64,000 bases of DNA from Bacillus_I endophytica_A (GCF_026790145.1 NZ_JALAMS010000011.1:1-64000); one strand, 5' to 3'. Positions 9,499-18,471 are shown, counted from the first letter of the stretch. Notes: generated by a model from the letters alone, not told the origin. A program made the numbers and translations.

Positions 9499-9909
9499 TC
9501 GCCAGATCGGATAAAGACTCACCGTAACAAGCGCAAGACAAATGGCAAATCCAATTAAATAGAGCACGTTAAATATACTTGTTAGACAAAGCAGCCCCCA
9601 TTTCGAAACTCCTTTACTCGTAAAAGCCACATAGAAAAAACGATAATCAATCAAAAAAAGCAACAAAAAAGAACCAATGAAATAAAAAGGAAGTACCCAA
9701 TCTCCTAATGCTGTTACGCCACTTTTATTCAGCCACTCTTGCTCTGAAAGACCATAATAGCCTGTTTTATAACGAATTAAAAAAACACCGCTTAAAAAGA
9801 GAAGAAAAAGCCCTATAAAAACTCCCCCAATTTTTAACTTAACGTCTCTTTTCATTCCAATGAGAAATGAAAAGCCCGCCGCAAGGTATAAAGAAGCAGC
9901 AAAAACCAT
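9496..9909 (-). CDS. Small membrane protein of unknown function
   Basis: A 137-residue hydrophobic protein with four predicted membrane segments: about residues 2-18 (VFAASLYLAAGFSFLIG), 25-45, 73-95 and 105-130. A short loop carrying YYGLSEQEWLNKSG lies between segments two and three. I do not recognise a family. The start at 9909 is chosen because AAGGAGTG lies six bases upstream; an in-frame ATG at 9945 would add 12 residues. The gene is convergent with the YhcN-like gene and has no operon partner. Confidence 0.65.
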   Translation of the reverse strand: MVFAASLYLAAGFSFLIGMKRDVKLKIGGVFIGLFLLFLSGVFLIRYKTGYYGLSEQEWLNKSGVTALGDWVLPFYFIGSFLLLFLIDYRFFYVAFTSKGVSKWGLLCLTSIFNVLYLIGFAICLALVTVSLYPIWR

Positions 9910-10052
9910 CTCTTTCACTCCTTTTACTTCTATTATATTGTCCACTCTTTTTTTTAGACGTTTTTTCTATTTGTTTTAGACAAAAGAAGAAAAAATAGTG
10001 AAAAAACTCTCTTAATCTAGTTGTTTTATCTACGCTTACTCTCTTTTTCTTT

Positions 10053-10061
10053 CATACGATA
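10053..10061 (+). promoter_or_regulatory. Sigma-K-like -10 element upstream of cwlC
   Basis: CATACGATA matches the sigma-K -10 pattern CATA-N3-TA, 31 bases before the cwlC ATG. No AC at the usual -35 spacing is evident (AC dinucleotides fall 13 and 19 bases upstream), so the match is partial. CwlC in B. subtilis is a sigma-K gene, which supports the reading. Confidence 0.4.
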
Positions 10062-10091
10062 CGGTAAGAGACAATGAAAGGAGATGACACA

Positions 10092-10886
10092 ATGCTAAAA
10101 GTATTCATTGATCCTGGCCATGGTGGAACAGATTCAGGAGCTACAGCAAATGGAATTGTTGAAAAAGAGGTTAACCTATCAATAGCCCTATTCCTTCGAG
10201 AAATTCTCGTTCTTAATTATGAAAACGTGCAAGTTAAAATGAGCCGTGATCATGATGTGTTTATCCCTCTATATGATCGGGTGAAAAGCGCTAATAACTG
10301 GAATGCCGATCTTTACATTTCCATTCATTGTAATGCGAGCAGCATTAGAACAAGAAGAGGGTACGAAGATTTCGTTTACACAAAATCTACTAACAGTCTC
10401 GAATTACAGGATGTTTTACACGGGTCTATTACTAGAACAATTACCATCCCAGACCGAGGACAAAAAAGGGCTAATATCTTCGTACTAAGAGAAACTAATA
10501 TGCCTGCTATCCTTACTGAGAACGGCTTCATTTCTAATGTAGAGGATGCAAAACTTCTCCAAGATAAAACCTACCTAAAAATGATTGCTAGAGGGCATGC
10601 ACAGGGAATTGCTGCATTTTTCAATCTGCATCCAACTGTTTCTGAGATAATGTACTATCGTGTTATAACAGGAAACTTTAAGACAGAGAAAGAAGCTCTT
10701 ATCAGGCAACAAGAGCTTCTTGAAACAGGTATCGAAACTTTCATCCTCATTGAGAAAGAAGATGAAAATAAAGAGTATTCCGTTGTTTCTGGAAGCTTTC
10801 AATCGTTTCAAAAAGCACATGAATTTGTGCAAGTGCTACAAGAAAAGGAGTTTAAAAGTTTTATCGTTACTGTAATAATTCAGTAG
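10092..10886 (+). CDS. cwlC: N-acetylmuramoyl-L-alanine amidase with SPOR-type repeats (CwlC-like)
   Basis: A 264-residue zinc amidase that cuts the bond between MurNAc and the stem peptide. The Amidase_3 domain (about 1-175) shows the metal ligands His in DPGHGG, Glu in VEKEVNLS and His in ISIHCNA, plus the catalytic Glu of LTENGF. The C terminus has two short SPOR-like repeats (YYRVITGNFKTEKEA and EYSVVSGSFQSFQKA) for peptidoglycan binding. There is no signal peptide, as in CwlC of B. subtilis, which acts in mother-cell lysis. The ATG at 10092 has AAAGGAGATG upstream; the in-frame ATG at 10074 precedes that site. Confidence 0.88.
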   Translation: MLKVFIDPGHGGTDSGATANGIVEKEVNLSIALFLREILVLNYENVQVKMSRDHDVFIPLYDRVKSANNWNADLYISIHCNASSIRTRRGYEDFVYTKSTNSLELQDVLHGSITRTITIPDRGQKRANIFVLRETNMPAILTENGFISNVEDAKLLQDKTYLKMIARGHAQGIAAFFNLHPTVSEIMYYRVITGNFKTEKEALIRQQELLETGIETFILIEKEDENKEYSVVSGSFQSFQKAHEFVQVLQEKEFKSFIVTVIIQ

Positions 10887-10903
10887 TTGAACACACTCTT
10901 CAT

Positions 10904-10930
10904 GTTTAACAACTCTTTAAAGATGGAATA
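10904..10930 (+). promoter_or_regulatory. Candidate sigma-B promoter for the general stress gene
   Basis: GTTTAA (10904-10909) and GGAATA (10925-10930) are separated by 15 bases. This fits the sigma-B pattern GTTTAA-N12-15-GGGTAT with changes in the -10. The B. subtilis homologue ydaG belongs to the general stress regulon. Confidence 0.45.
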
Positions 10931-10967
10931 ATAGGAATAAGAGTTAAAACAAAGGAGTGGAATGATT

Positions 10968-11390
10968 ATGACAGTTCAAGATGTAAAAGAAAAAATTGCA
11001 AAAGTATTAGAAAATAATAAGATTGGTACACTTGCAACAATTGAAGGAAACAAACCAAATTCTCGTTACATGACATTTTTTAATGACGATTTAACACTTT
11101 ATACACCAACAAGCAAAGAAACACATAAAACAGAAGAAATCGAAAAAAACTCAAACGTTCATATTTTACTAGGTTATGATGGTAAAGGTTTTGGAGACTC
11201 ATATGTTGAAATTGAAGGTACTGCTGAAATCTATGAGGATCAAAAAATGAAAAACGAGCTTTGGGAAGACGAGTTCGAGCACTGGTTTGATGAAAAAGAT
11301 GATCCAAACTATATCATCTTAAAAATTACTCCTTCTCAAATTCGCCTTATGAACGAGAAAGGTCAAAAACCACAAACAGTGACGGTATAA
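10968..11390 (+). CDS. ydaG: General stress protein, pyridoxamine 5'-phosphate oxidase-like (YdaG type)
   Basis: A 140-residue split-barrel protein of the general stress protein 26 group within the pyridoxamine-phosphate-oxidase-like superfamily. Characteristic stretches are KIGTLATIEGNKPNSRYMTFF near the N terminus and the central HILLGYDGKGFGDSYVEIEGTAEI. Members usually bind FMN, and their substrate is unknown. The second ATG (10968) is taken as start, ten bases after GGAG; the ATG at 10962 sits too close to the ribosome site. A candidate sigma-B promoter lies upstream. Confidence 0.8.
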   Translation: MTVQDVKEKIAKVLENNKIGTLATIEGNKPNSRYMTFFNDDLTLYTPTSKETHKTEEIEKNSNVHILLGYDGKGFGDSYVEIEGTAEIYEDQKMKNELWEDEFEHWFDEKDDPNYIILKITPSQIRLMNEKGQKPQTVTV

Positions 11391-11424
11391 AAAAACGCGA
11401 GTTCAAAGAACTCGCGTTTTTTTA
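11390..11424. terminator. Bidirectional terminator
   Basis: The stem AAACGCGAGTTC/GAACTCGCGTTT has a 3-base loop and A/T runs on both sides. It lies between the convergent stress gene and nirD. Confidence 0.85.
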
Positions 11425-11742
11425 TATCATGACATATACTCTTTCATTTTCTACAACAGCTTCGTAAGTATGGACACACCCTATATCAGGAGCCTGCACC
11501 TTTCCATCTTGAAGGGATATTTTCCAGTCATGCATCGGACAGAAAACAAATTCACCGCTCACAATCCCTTCAGCAAGTACACCATTCTTATGTGGACATC
11601 TGTTTGTGACAGCTTTCACCTTTTGATCTGACAGTCTAAAAACGGCAAGCTCTTCTTCCCCTACAATAACGGTTTTTCCAAGCTGCTTTGGAAAATCGCT
11701 AAGATGCCCAATCTCTACTTTTGACTTTACTGTGCTTTTCAT
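11422..11742 (-). CDS. nirD: Nitrite reductase small subunit (Rieske type)
   Basis: A 106-residue Rieske-fold subunit of assimilatory NADH nitrite reductase. It keeps the [2Fe-2S] ligands CPHKNG and CPMHDWK; some NirD proteins have lost these. It lies 13 bases after nirB, with AGGGGGAA before its ATG, so the pair is an operon. B. subtilis calls the pair nasD-nasE. The complex reduces nitrite to ammonium in the cytoplasm. Confidence 0.92.
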   Translation of the reverse strand: MKSTVKSKVEIGHLSDFPKQLGKTVIVGEEELAVFRLSDQKVKAVTNRCPHKNGVLAEGIVSGEFVFCPMHDWKISLQDGKVQAPDIGCVHTYEAVVENERVYVMI

Positions 11743-11755
11743 CTACTTTTCCCCC

Positions 11756-14167
11756 TTAGCTTTTTTGAAGCATTACATTTGTAAAGAGTTCGTTTTTCGT
11801 ATTTTTATTTTCAATAATTTCACGCCAAGGATCTGTTGTAACAGCTAATGCTTTATCCATTCGAATGTTAAGCTCTGTTCTTGTATCCATGTTATCAAGT
11901 ACTTCTTTAATGTGAGCAAGACCAACGCGTTCTACAAAAGCTGAGGTTCTCTCTAAATAATTTGCATTTTCACGGTAATATTGTAAAAAAGCTGAGGACA
12001 TTTCCATCACTTCTTCTTCTGTCGCTACTTTACAAAGTAAATCTCCTGCTCTTAAGTGGGTTCCTCCATTTCCACCAACATAAATTTCAAAAGCTCCTTC
12101 AATTCCTACAATCCCTACATCTTTAATGCCTGACTCTGCACAGTTACGCGGACAAGCTGAAACGCTCATTTTTACTTTGTGTGGGGTTTGGAGTCGTTGA
12201 AATTTATTCTCTAATTTAATGCCAAGCCCCATAGAATCTTGAGTACCAAAGCGACAAAATGATTCTCCTACACACGTTTTAACGGTGCGAAGCGTTTTTC
12301 CATATGCATATCCTGACGGCATATCAAGCTCTTCCCAAATTTTCGGTAAATCCTCTTTCTTTGCTCCAAGGAGATCTAATCGTTGCCCACCTGTTACTTT
12401 AACGAGAGGAATATTATATTTATCTGCAACATCAGCAATTTTGCGAAGCTCTTTTGGATTTGTAACACCTCCGTACATTCTCGGTACAACAGAAAATGTT
12501 CCATCTTTTTGAATATTGGCATGCATTCGCTCATTTACAAATCGAGACTCGCGTTCATCTTCATACTGCTCTGGATCGATCATACCAAGATAGTAGTTAA
12601 GCGCTGGACGACACTTTGAACATCCTTCATCATTTTTCCATCCTAGAACATTCATCACTTCTTTGCTGTGTGTTAAGCCTTTTTCTTTAATCTCCGCTAC
12701 AACTTCATCACGAGAAAGAGTCGTACATGAACAAATCGCTTCTTTTTGTTCTACTTCACTTCCGGCTGTTAAACTAATCAGTTCAGCTACAAGTGGTTTA
12801 CAGCCTCCACACGAGCGACACGCTGATGTGACATCTTTGACTTCATCAACGCTCGTTAATCCGCCTTCTGAAACCGCGCTACAAATGGTGCCTTTTGAAA
12901 CTCCATTACAGCCACAGATAATGTCATCATCACTCATCGAAGCAACAAGACTCTCTTCTTTTCCACTATTTGTTGAGAAAAGAGTTGGACTCAATCCCTC
13001 AATAGTGCTTCCTTTTTGAATCATTTGGAAAAGTTTATTTCCATCCTTTGTATCACCAAAAAGCACAGCTCCAATTAATTTCTCATCTTTTACAAGAAGC
13101 TTTTTGTAAACATTCGATACTTCATCAAATATTTTAATGGCATAGGCATTTTCCACTTCATGTTCCATAAACTCTCCAGCTGAAAATACGTCTACGCCTG
13201 ATACTTTAAGCTGCGTGGACAAAACAGAACCTTCATATGGAGCACAATCATGTTCAAGAATGCGATGTGCCAATACTTTTCCTTGCTCATAAAGCGGTGC
13301 AACAAGACCGTAAGCAATTCCTCTATGTTCAGCACACTCTCCAACTGAGAAAATGTCCGGATCGCTCGTTTGTAGATGGTCATCAACGGCAATTCCTCGG
13401 TTAACCGTCAAACCACTTTCTTTTGCAAGAGAGGTATTTGGAACAATTCCAATTGCCATTACAATCAAATCCGCCTTTATTTCCGAACCGTCTTTAAAGC
13501 GAATTCCCGTTACCCTCTCTTCACCTAAAAACTCGTCTGTATCATGATTAACAAGAATATTCATTCCCTGTTCTCCGAGTGACTTTTGAAGCAAGTTTCC
13601 AGCTGTTTCATCAAGCTGTCTATTCATAACGTACGGCATATTTTGAATAACATCGACTTTCATCCCTAGATTGAGCAATCCTCTCGCCGCTTCAAGCCCT
13701 AGAAGTCCACCTCCGATAACAGCTGCTTTCTTGTACTGTTTTGATGCATCCACCATTTTTTCGCAATCTGCTATATCTCTAAATGTAACAACCCCTTCTT
13801 TGTCTATTCCTTTGAATGGAATCATAAGCGGGTTTGAACCTGTAGCAATGATTAATTTATCATAGCTTTCTTCGCGCCCTTTATTAGTGAATAACATTTT
13901 AGATTCACGATCAATTTTGATTACTTCTTCACCTTTATGAAGAGTAATGTTATTTTCCTCATACCACTCTAGACTATTTAACACAATATCTGAAATCTCC
14001 GTATCCCCTTGAAGGACTTTTGATAACATAATTCTGTTATAGTTTGGATGTGGCTCACTTCCAAAAATCGTAATCGAAAAGCGATTAGGGTCTAATTTTA
14101 AAATCTCTTCTACAGCTCGAACACCAGCCATTCCATTTCCAATTACAACGAGTTTTTGCTTTTCCAC
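11756..14167 (-). CDS. nirB: NADH-dependent assimilatory nitrite reductase large subunit
   Basis: An 803-residue flavo-siroheme enzyme that reduces nitrite to ammonium with NADH. Domains in order: FAD/NAD oxidoreductase (about 1-400, starting VVIGNGMAG); two BFD-type [2Fe-2S] modules (CGCN...CRSCGGC and CSC...CSKCRP, about 410-530); a ferredoxin-like half-domain; and the siroheme/[4Fe-4S] domain with TCVGESFCRFG and SACPRNCAESG. The start is a GTG at 14167, preceded by AGAGGGGGAA. The length matches B. subtilis NasD (NirB). Upstream is a TnrA-like site, as expected for nitrogen-limited induction. The siroheme synthesis genes are not in this window. Confidence 0.95.
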   Translation of the reverse strand: MEKQKLVVIGNGMAGVRAVEEILKLDPNRFSITIFGSEPHPNYNRIMLSKVLQGDTEISDIVLNSLEWYEENNITLHKGEEVIKIDRESKMLFTNKGREESYDKLIIATGSNPLMIPFKGIDKEGVVTFRDIADCEKMVDASKQYKKAAVIGGGLLGLEAARGLLNLGMKVDVIQNMPYVMNRQLDETAGNLLQKSLGEQGMNILVNHDTDEFLGEERVTGIRFKDGSEIKADLIVMAIGIVPNTSLAKESGLTVNRGIAVDDHLQTSDPDIFSVGECAEHRGIAYGLVAPLYEQGKVLAHRILEHDCAPYEGSVLSTQLKVSGVDVFSAGEFMEHEVENAYAIKIFDEVSNVYKKLLVKDEKLIGAVLFGDTKDGNKLFQMIQKGSTIEGLSPTLFSTNSGKEESLVASMSDDDIICGCNGVSKGTICSAVSEGGLTSVDEVKDVTSACRSCGGCKPLVAELISLTAGSEVEQKEAICSCTTLSRDEVVAEIKEKGLTHSKEVMNVLGWKNDEGCSKCRPALNYYLGMIDPEQYEDERESRFVNERMHANIQKDGTFSVVPRMYGGVTNPKELRKIADVADKYNIPLVKVTGGQRLDLLGAKKEDLPKIWEELDMPSGYAYGKTLRTVKTCVGESFCRFGTQDSMGLGIKLENKFQRLQTPHKVKMSVSACPRNCAESGIKDVGIVGIEGAFEIYVGGNGGTHLRAGDLLCKVATEEEVMEMSSAFLQYYRENANYLERTSAFVERVGLAHIKEVLDNMDTRTELNIRMDKALAVTTDPWREIIENKNTKNELFTNVMLQKS

Positions 14168-14243
14168 TACAGTTCCCCCTCTGGAATTAAAACATATATT
14201 GTATTTACATATTTACAAATTTGCGTCTTTTTTAAAATCAGTT

Positions 14244-14260
14244 TGTGAGTTTTCCTTACA
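14244..14260 (-). promoter_or_regulatory. TnrA-like binding site upstream of nirBD
   Basis: The 17-mer TGTGAGTTTTCCTTACA fits the TnrA consensus TGTNANAWWWTNTNACA at both outer half-sites, with two mismatches in the AT-rich core. It lies about 80 bases before the nirB start. Candidate -10 elements lie at about 14198-14207. Confidence 0.6.
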
Positions 14261-14295
14261 TGTTTTTTGTAAATTCTGATAATTCAACCATTTTT

Positions 14296-14309
14296 AGAAA
14301 ACGCTTTCT
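14296..14309 (+). promoter_or_regulatory. cre-like site 1 upstream of fumC
   Basis: AGAAAACGCTTTCT matches the CcpA cre consensus (TGWAANCGNTNWCA) except at its two end bases. It lies about 150 bases before the fumarase ATG and about 40 bases from the TnrA-like site. Confidence 0.4.
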
Positions 14310-14375
14310 ATCAAGGAGGGCTTACGTTCTAGAAGAAAAACACTTTCTGAAGAAAAAGAATAAAGGAAAGAAAAA

Positions 14376-14389
14376 TGAAAGCGCTGTGA
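14376..14389 (+). promoter_or_regulatory. cre-like site 2 upstream of fumC
   Basis: TGAAAGCGCTGTGA matches the cre consensus with one mismatch. It sits just before a likely -10 (TAATAT near 14408-14413), so CcpA binding could block the fumarase promoter. Confidence 0.45.
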
Positions 14390-14458
14390 CCATATCATAA
14401 AAATATGGTAATATTGAATAGACAACCACTATTTTATTTATTTCAAGGGGGATCTACA

Positions 14459-15847
14459 ATGGAATACCGTATTGAAAAAGATACGCTTGGCGAAATGAAA
14501 GTACCAGCAGACAAACTATGGGCTGCTCAAACACAGCGCAGCAAAGAAAACTTCCCAATTGGAACAGAAAAAATGCCTCTTGAAGTGATCAAAGCATTTG
14601 CTATTTTAAAGAAAAGCGCGGCACTAAGTAACTATAACTTAGGAAAATTATCAAAAGAAAAAGCAGACGCAATTGCAAAAGCTGCGGATGAAGTAATTGA
14701 AGAAAAGTTAACAAACCACTTTCCACTTGTTGTTTGGCAAACAGGAAGCGGTACACAGTCAAATATGAATACAAATGAAGTAATCGCGAACAGAGGAAAT
14801 CAAATTTTACAAGAAGCAGGAAGCGAAGAGCGTCTTCATCCAAATGATGATGTTAACATGTCTCAAAGCTCAAATGACACGTTTCCAACGGCTCTTCATG
14901 TTGCAGGCGTAATTGCAGTTGAAGATCATCTTCTTCCTTCATTACGTACGTTAAAAGAAACGTTCCAACAAAAATCAGAGCAGTTTGATTCCATCATTAA
15001 GATTGGTCGTACACACCTTCAAGATGCAACTCCACTTACACTTGGTCAAGAAATTAGTGGATGGTACCGCATGCTTGAAAAAAGTGAAAAAATGGTAGAA
15101 GAGAGCATCGGCTACCTAAAAGAGCTTGCTATTGGCGGCACGGCTGTTGGTACAGGCATTAATGCACACCCTGAATTTGGAGATCGTGTAGCAGCTGAAA
15201 TTAGTAAAATCACTGGTAAAACGTTCACTTCTGCTCAGAATAAATTTCATGCCTTAACAAGTCATGACGAAGTTGTATACGCACACGGTGCCTTAAAAGC
15301 TCTTGGGGCAGATTTAATGAAAATTGCTAATGATGTACGCTGGTTAGCAAGCGGTCCTCGCTGCGGAATTGGAGAGATTATAATCCCTGCTAATGAACCA
15401 GGAAGCTCTATTATGCCAGGAAAAGTAAACCCAACACAAAGTGAAGCAATGACAATGGTTGTTTCTCAAGTAATGGGAAATGATGCAACAATCGGGTTTG
15501 CAGCAAGTCAAGGAAACTTTGAACTTAACGTCTTTAAACCGGTAATCATTTATAACTTCCTTCAGTCAGCAAGAATTCTTGCCGATTCAATGAAAGCATT
15601 CAACGATAAATGTGCTGTAGGAATTGAACCAAACTTGGAAAAAATCCAAGAAAATGTTCAAAATTCACTTATGCTTGTAACAGCCTTAAATCCTCATATT
15701 GGATATGAAAATGCGGCTAAAATTGCTAAATATGCTCATCAAGAAGGATTAACATTAAAAGAAGCGGCTCTAAAATTAGATCTTCTTACAGAAGAGCAAT
15801 TTGACAAAGTTGTAAAACCTGAAAACATGATTAGTCCTTCCGTTTAA
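14459..15847 (+). CDS. fumC: Fumarate hydratase class II
   Basis: A 462-residue fumarase that interconverts fumarate and malate in the TCA cycle (CitG in B. subtilis, same length). The superfamily signature GSSIMPGKVNP is present, with the substrate motifs SGTQSNMN, MSQSSNDTFPTA and GRTHLQDATPLTLGQE. The ATG at 14459 is chosen because AAGGGGG lies nine bases upstream; an earlier in-frame ATG lacks a ribosome site. It is monocistronic between its own promoter region and a bidirectional terminator. Confidence 0.96.
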   Translation: MEYRIEKDTLGEMKVPADKLWAAQTQRSKENFPIGTEKMPLEVIKAFAILKKSAALSNYNLGKLSKEKADAIAKAADEVIEEKLTNHFPLVVWQTGSGTQSNMNTNEVIANRGNQILQEAGSEERLHPNDDVNMSQSSNDTFPTALHVAGVIAVEDHLLPSLRTLKETFQQKSEQFDSIIKIGRTHLQDATPLTLGQEISGWYRMLEKSEKMVEESIGYLKELAIGGTAVGTGINAHPEFGDRVAAEISKITGKTFTSAQNKFHALTSHDEVVYAHGALKALGADLMKIANDVRWLASGPRCGIGEIIIPANEPGSSIMPGKVNPTQSEAMTMVVSQVMGNDATIGFAASQGNFELNVFKPVIIYNFLQSARILADSMKAFNDKCAVGIEPNLEKIQENVQNSLMLVTALNPHIGYENAAKIAKYAHQEGLTLKEAALKLDLLTEEQFDKVVKPENMISPSV

Positions 15848-15848
15848 A

Positions 15849-15886
15849 TAAAAAACGTGCGGTTTCTATACCGCACGTTTTTTATC
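15849..15886. terminator. Bidirectional terminator
   Basis: The stem AAAACGTGCGGT/ACCGCACGTTTT has A and T runs on both sides. It lies between the convergent fumC and bmrA-like genes. Confidence 0.85.
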
Positions 15887-17621
15887 TTTCCGTTTGCTGT
15901 TGCCGCACAAGCTTTTGATAAAGATTGTGGTTCTTCAAAAGCTCTTCGTGTGTCCCAACACCTGATATTTCCCCTTTTTCGATTACAACAAGTTGATCGG
16001 CATGAACAACAGTGGAAAGTCTATGAGCAATAATAAGGGTTGTTCGGCCTTTCATTAAACGATTTAAAGCTTGTTGCACAAGGTGTTCTGAAGAGCTGTC
16101 TAAGTTAGACGTTGCTTCATCAAGAAACAAAATTTTTGGATCTCTGATAAGAGCTCTTGCAATAGCTATGCGCTGGCGCTGTCCTCCTGAAAGCTTTATT
16201 CCTCTTTCTCCTACCTCTGTATGAAATCCATCTGAAAGATTATCAATAAACTCTTTTGCATTAGCAAGTTTAGCAGCTTCTTTTACTTCCTCATCGCTCA
16301 CTTCTCTGCCTACTCCATAGCAAATATTCTCTCGAATTGTTCCTGACATGATAGGACTTTCTTGTGAAACATAGCTAATCGCTTTTCTCCAAGAAGAAAG
16401 CGTAAAGCTATCAATATCTTCTTCTCCTATTGTAATACTTCCCGAAGTTGGCTTATAAAATCGCTCTAGGAGCGAAAATAGCGTTGTTTTCCCTCCACCA
16501 CTTGGACCAACAAAAGCAGTTGTTTTTCCTTTTGGAATACGAAGGTTAATATCTCTTAAGATATGGGTTTCATCGTTATAGGAAAAAGAAATATCCTTAA
16601 GTTCAATATCTACAAGTGCTTCGTCTAAATTTTTCCCTTTCTGTTTTTCTTCCGTTCGTAAGTTCAGCATTTCTCCAATTCTCTCTGTCGCCCCAAGTGC
16701 TTTTTGAAGAGCAGAAAAAGATGTTGCCATCTGACTAAATGGAACGATAATTTGGAACATGTAAATAATAATTGCAACAAGAGATCCTGCTGTAAGGGTC
16801 CCAGAAGCAACTCTTACTCCCCCGTATCCAATAAGAATCACAATTACCAACATCATAATAAGTGTCATAAAGGGATGAAGCACAGACTGAATTCGAGCTT
16901 CTTTTAATCCAAAGCGAAACAGCTTTTTAATTCCTTCCTCTCCTTTTTCAACCTCTACATTTTCTGCACTATACATTTTCACAAGACGGATTTCACCAAG
17001 CACACGTCCAAGCTCTCCTGAAAATGAAGCAAGTTCGTCTTGAGTCGCTTTTGAAATTTTGTACATTTTTCGTCCTAGTGGGATAATAAGAAGTAGCGAG
17101 AAAGGAACTGCCAATATCATAACAAGCGTCATTTTCCAGTCGATAAAAAGCAAAATAATAACAGATCCAACAATTGAGACAATACCTGTTAAAAATGAAA
17201 CAAGATGCTGAGTCACAAGGGTCTTAATTGTATTTGTATCTTGCGTAATTCTACTCATTGTTTCGCCTGACTGATGTTTATCAAAGTAAGGAACTTCTAA
17301 AAAAAGAACTTTCCGCCAAAGGTTACTTCGTAAGCGAGAGACCACAATTTCCCCTACGTACATAATCAGATAGGAGGAAATACCACCTGAAATAGCTTGT
17401 AACATAAAAGCAAGAATGAGTATAACAATGACAGATGTCTCAAGAGCAGATGAAGCTGCTTTATCTACTAAATTTTTTGTAAAAAGTGGAACAATAAGAG
17501 CAGCCCCTGTTTCTAATAAACTTAACGTTAATGCCGTTATCATAATAGCTTTAGGAAGCTTTATGCTCTTTAGTAACTGCCAAAATGAGGCTAAGTTTGC
17601 TTTTGTATTTTCCTTCTCCAT
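15882..17621 (-). CDS. bmrA: BmrA-like multidrug ABC exporter
   Basis: A 579-residue half-transporter with an N-terminal six-helix export domain (about 20-310) and a C-terminal ATPase. The ATPase has Walker A GPSGGGKTT, Q-loop YVSQESPIMSGTIRENICYG, signature LSGGQRQRIAIARAL, Walker B ILFLDEATSNLD and the switch His in IAHRLS. It acts as a homodimer exporting drugs or lipids, and resembles B. subtilis BmrA over its full length. It starts 5 bases after the stop of a MerR-family gene, so the two form an operon. A MerR-type promoter upstream suggests drug-inducible expression. Confidence 0.85.
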   Translation of the reverse strand: MEKENTKANLASFWQLLKSIKLPKAIMITALTLSLLETGAALIVPLFTKNLVDKAASSALETSVIVILILAFMLQAISGGISSYLIMYVGEIVVSRLRSNLWRKVLFLEVPYFDKHQSGETMSRITQDTNTIKTLVTQHLVSFLTGIVSIVGSVIILLFIDWKMTLVMILAVPFSLLLIIPLGRKMYKISKATQDELASFSGELGRVLGEIRLVKMYSAENVEVEKGEEGIKKLFRFGLKEARIQSVLHPFMTLIMMLVIVILIGYGGVRVASGTLTAGSLVAIIIYMFQIIVPFSQMATSFSALQKALGATERIGEMLNLRTEEKQKGKNLDEALVDIELKDISFSYNDETHILRDINLRIPKGKTTAFVGPSGGGKTTLFSLLERFYKPTSGSITIGEEDIDSFTLSSWRKAISYVSQESPIMSGTIRENICYGVGREVSDEEVKEAAKLANAKEFIDNLSDGFHTEVGERGIKLSGGQRQRIAIARALIRDPKILFLDEATSNLDSSSEHLVQQALNRLMKGRTTLIIAHRLSTVVHADQLVVIEKGEISGVGTHEELLKNHNLYQKLVRQQQTER

Positions 17622-17626
17622 ATCCC

Positions 17627-18382
17627 TTATCCTTTCTCTTTCTTTTCTATTAAAGTAAAGTGATGCTCAAAAGCTTCATCCATCCATTTTTGCTGTTCTT
17701 CTGAAAAAGGTGAAGGAAGTTTCAATAAGTCTTGTGGTAAATCTTCTTCTTTTATTTCTTTTATTAAAGATAAGTCTTCTCCCACAAAAGATACGAGCAA
17801 ATCATATACTTTTCCAATACATTTTTGAACAAGAAGCGAACTAGATTCTATTCCTTCCTTATAAAGATCTGTTAGTTCTACAAAAATGTTAACCCATTTT
17901 TGATTCAGCAAAATTTGCTCTTCATCTGAAATGTTAAAAATACGATCAATTGTATCTTCCGGCAAAATTTGCTTCAATGCTTTCTTACTTTTTTCTTCCA
18001 TTTGAAAACTATCAATAATAGCCACATATATAGAAGGACTTAGTTCTTTTTGTTCTTTAGAAATCGCCAGCGCATTGTCGAGCGCTTTAATAATATTTGT
18101 AAGTTTCTCTCTTTCCTTCTCCATGATTTGACGTTGAAACAGAAGACTTTGTCGCAGATCCCATACTTCTTCATTAAGATACTTCTTAATTTTTTCAAGC
18201 GAAAGACCGATATACTTCAATGAAATAATTTTTTGTAGAGAGCTAAGATGAGAATCATAATAAAAACGCCGGTTGGTTTTTGTACACTCCGGAATTAATA
18301 AACCGATTTCTTCATAGTAACGCAGTGTTCTTACCGTAACACCTGTTTTCTTTGCAAACTGACCAATGCTATATTTCATCAC
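17627..18382 (-). CDS. MerR-family transcriptional regulator
   Basis: A 251-residue regulator. The MerR HTH is at the N terminus (YSIGQFAKKTGVTVRTLRYYEEIGLL), followed by a coiled linker and a C-terminal region of about 120 residues, rich in Glu and Lys, that is probably the ligand domain. It is the first gene of an operon with the BmrA-like exporter and probably activates it when a drug binds. The start is either GTG 18382 or ATG 18379; the Shine-Dalgarno AAAGGA is 10 or 13 bases away. The ligand cannot be predicted. Confidence 0.85.
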   Translation of the reverse strand: MMKYSIGQFAKKTGVTVRTLRYYEEIGLLIPECTKTNRRFYYDSHLSSLQKIISLKYIGLSLEKIKKYLNEEVWDLRQSLLFQRQIMEKEREKLTNIIKALDNALAISKEQKELSPSIYVAIIDSFQMEEKSKKALKQILPEDTIDRIFNISDEEQILLNQKWVNIFVELTDLYKEGIESSSLLVQKCIGKVYDLLVSFVGEDLSLIKEIKEEDLPQDLLKLPSPFSEEQQKWMDEAFEHHFTLIEKKEKG

Positions 18383-18406
18383 CTTCCATCATTCCTTTCC
18401 TTCTCT

Positions 18407-18437
18407 ATCTTAAAATGTTACGTTACGTAAGATGCAA
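18407..18437 (-). promoter_or_regulatory. MerR-type promoter with 19-bp spacer and dyad operator
   Basis: On the minus strand TTGCAT (18432-18437) and TAAGAT (18407-18412) are separated by exactly 19 bases, the stretched spacing typical of MerR-activated promoters. The spacer carries the dyad TTACGT-N-ACGTAA (18418-18430). The MerR gene starts 25 bases downstream. Confidence 0.7.
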
Positions 18438-18471
18438 GACTTTTTTCCTCTATTATAGAAAAAAACTTCAC

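Noticed and set aside
12285..13865. Several 64-118-codon plus-strand frames opposite nirB
   Set aside because: All are antisense to a full-length conserved enzyme and lack start signals or family features.
14390..14408. Inverted repeat CCATAT-N7-ATATGG before fumC as an operator
   Set aside because: Short and AT-rich within the likely promoter spacer; no known regulator pattern matches.
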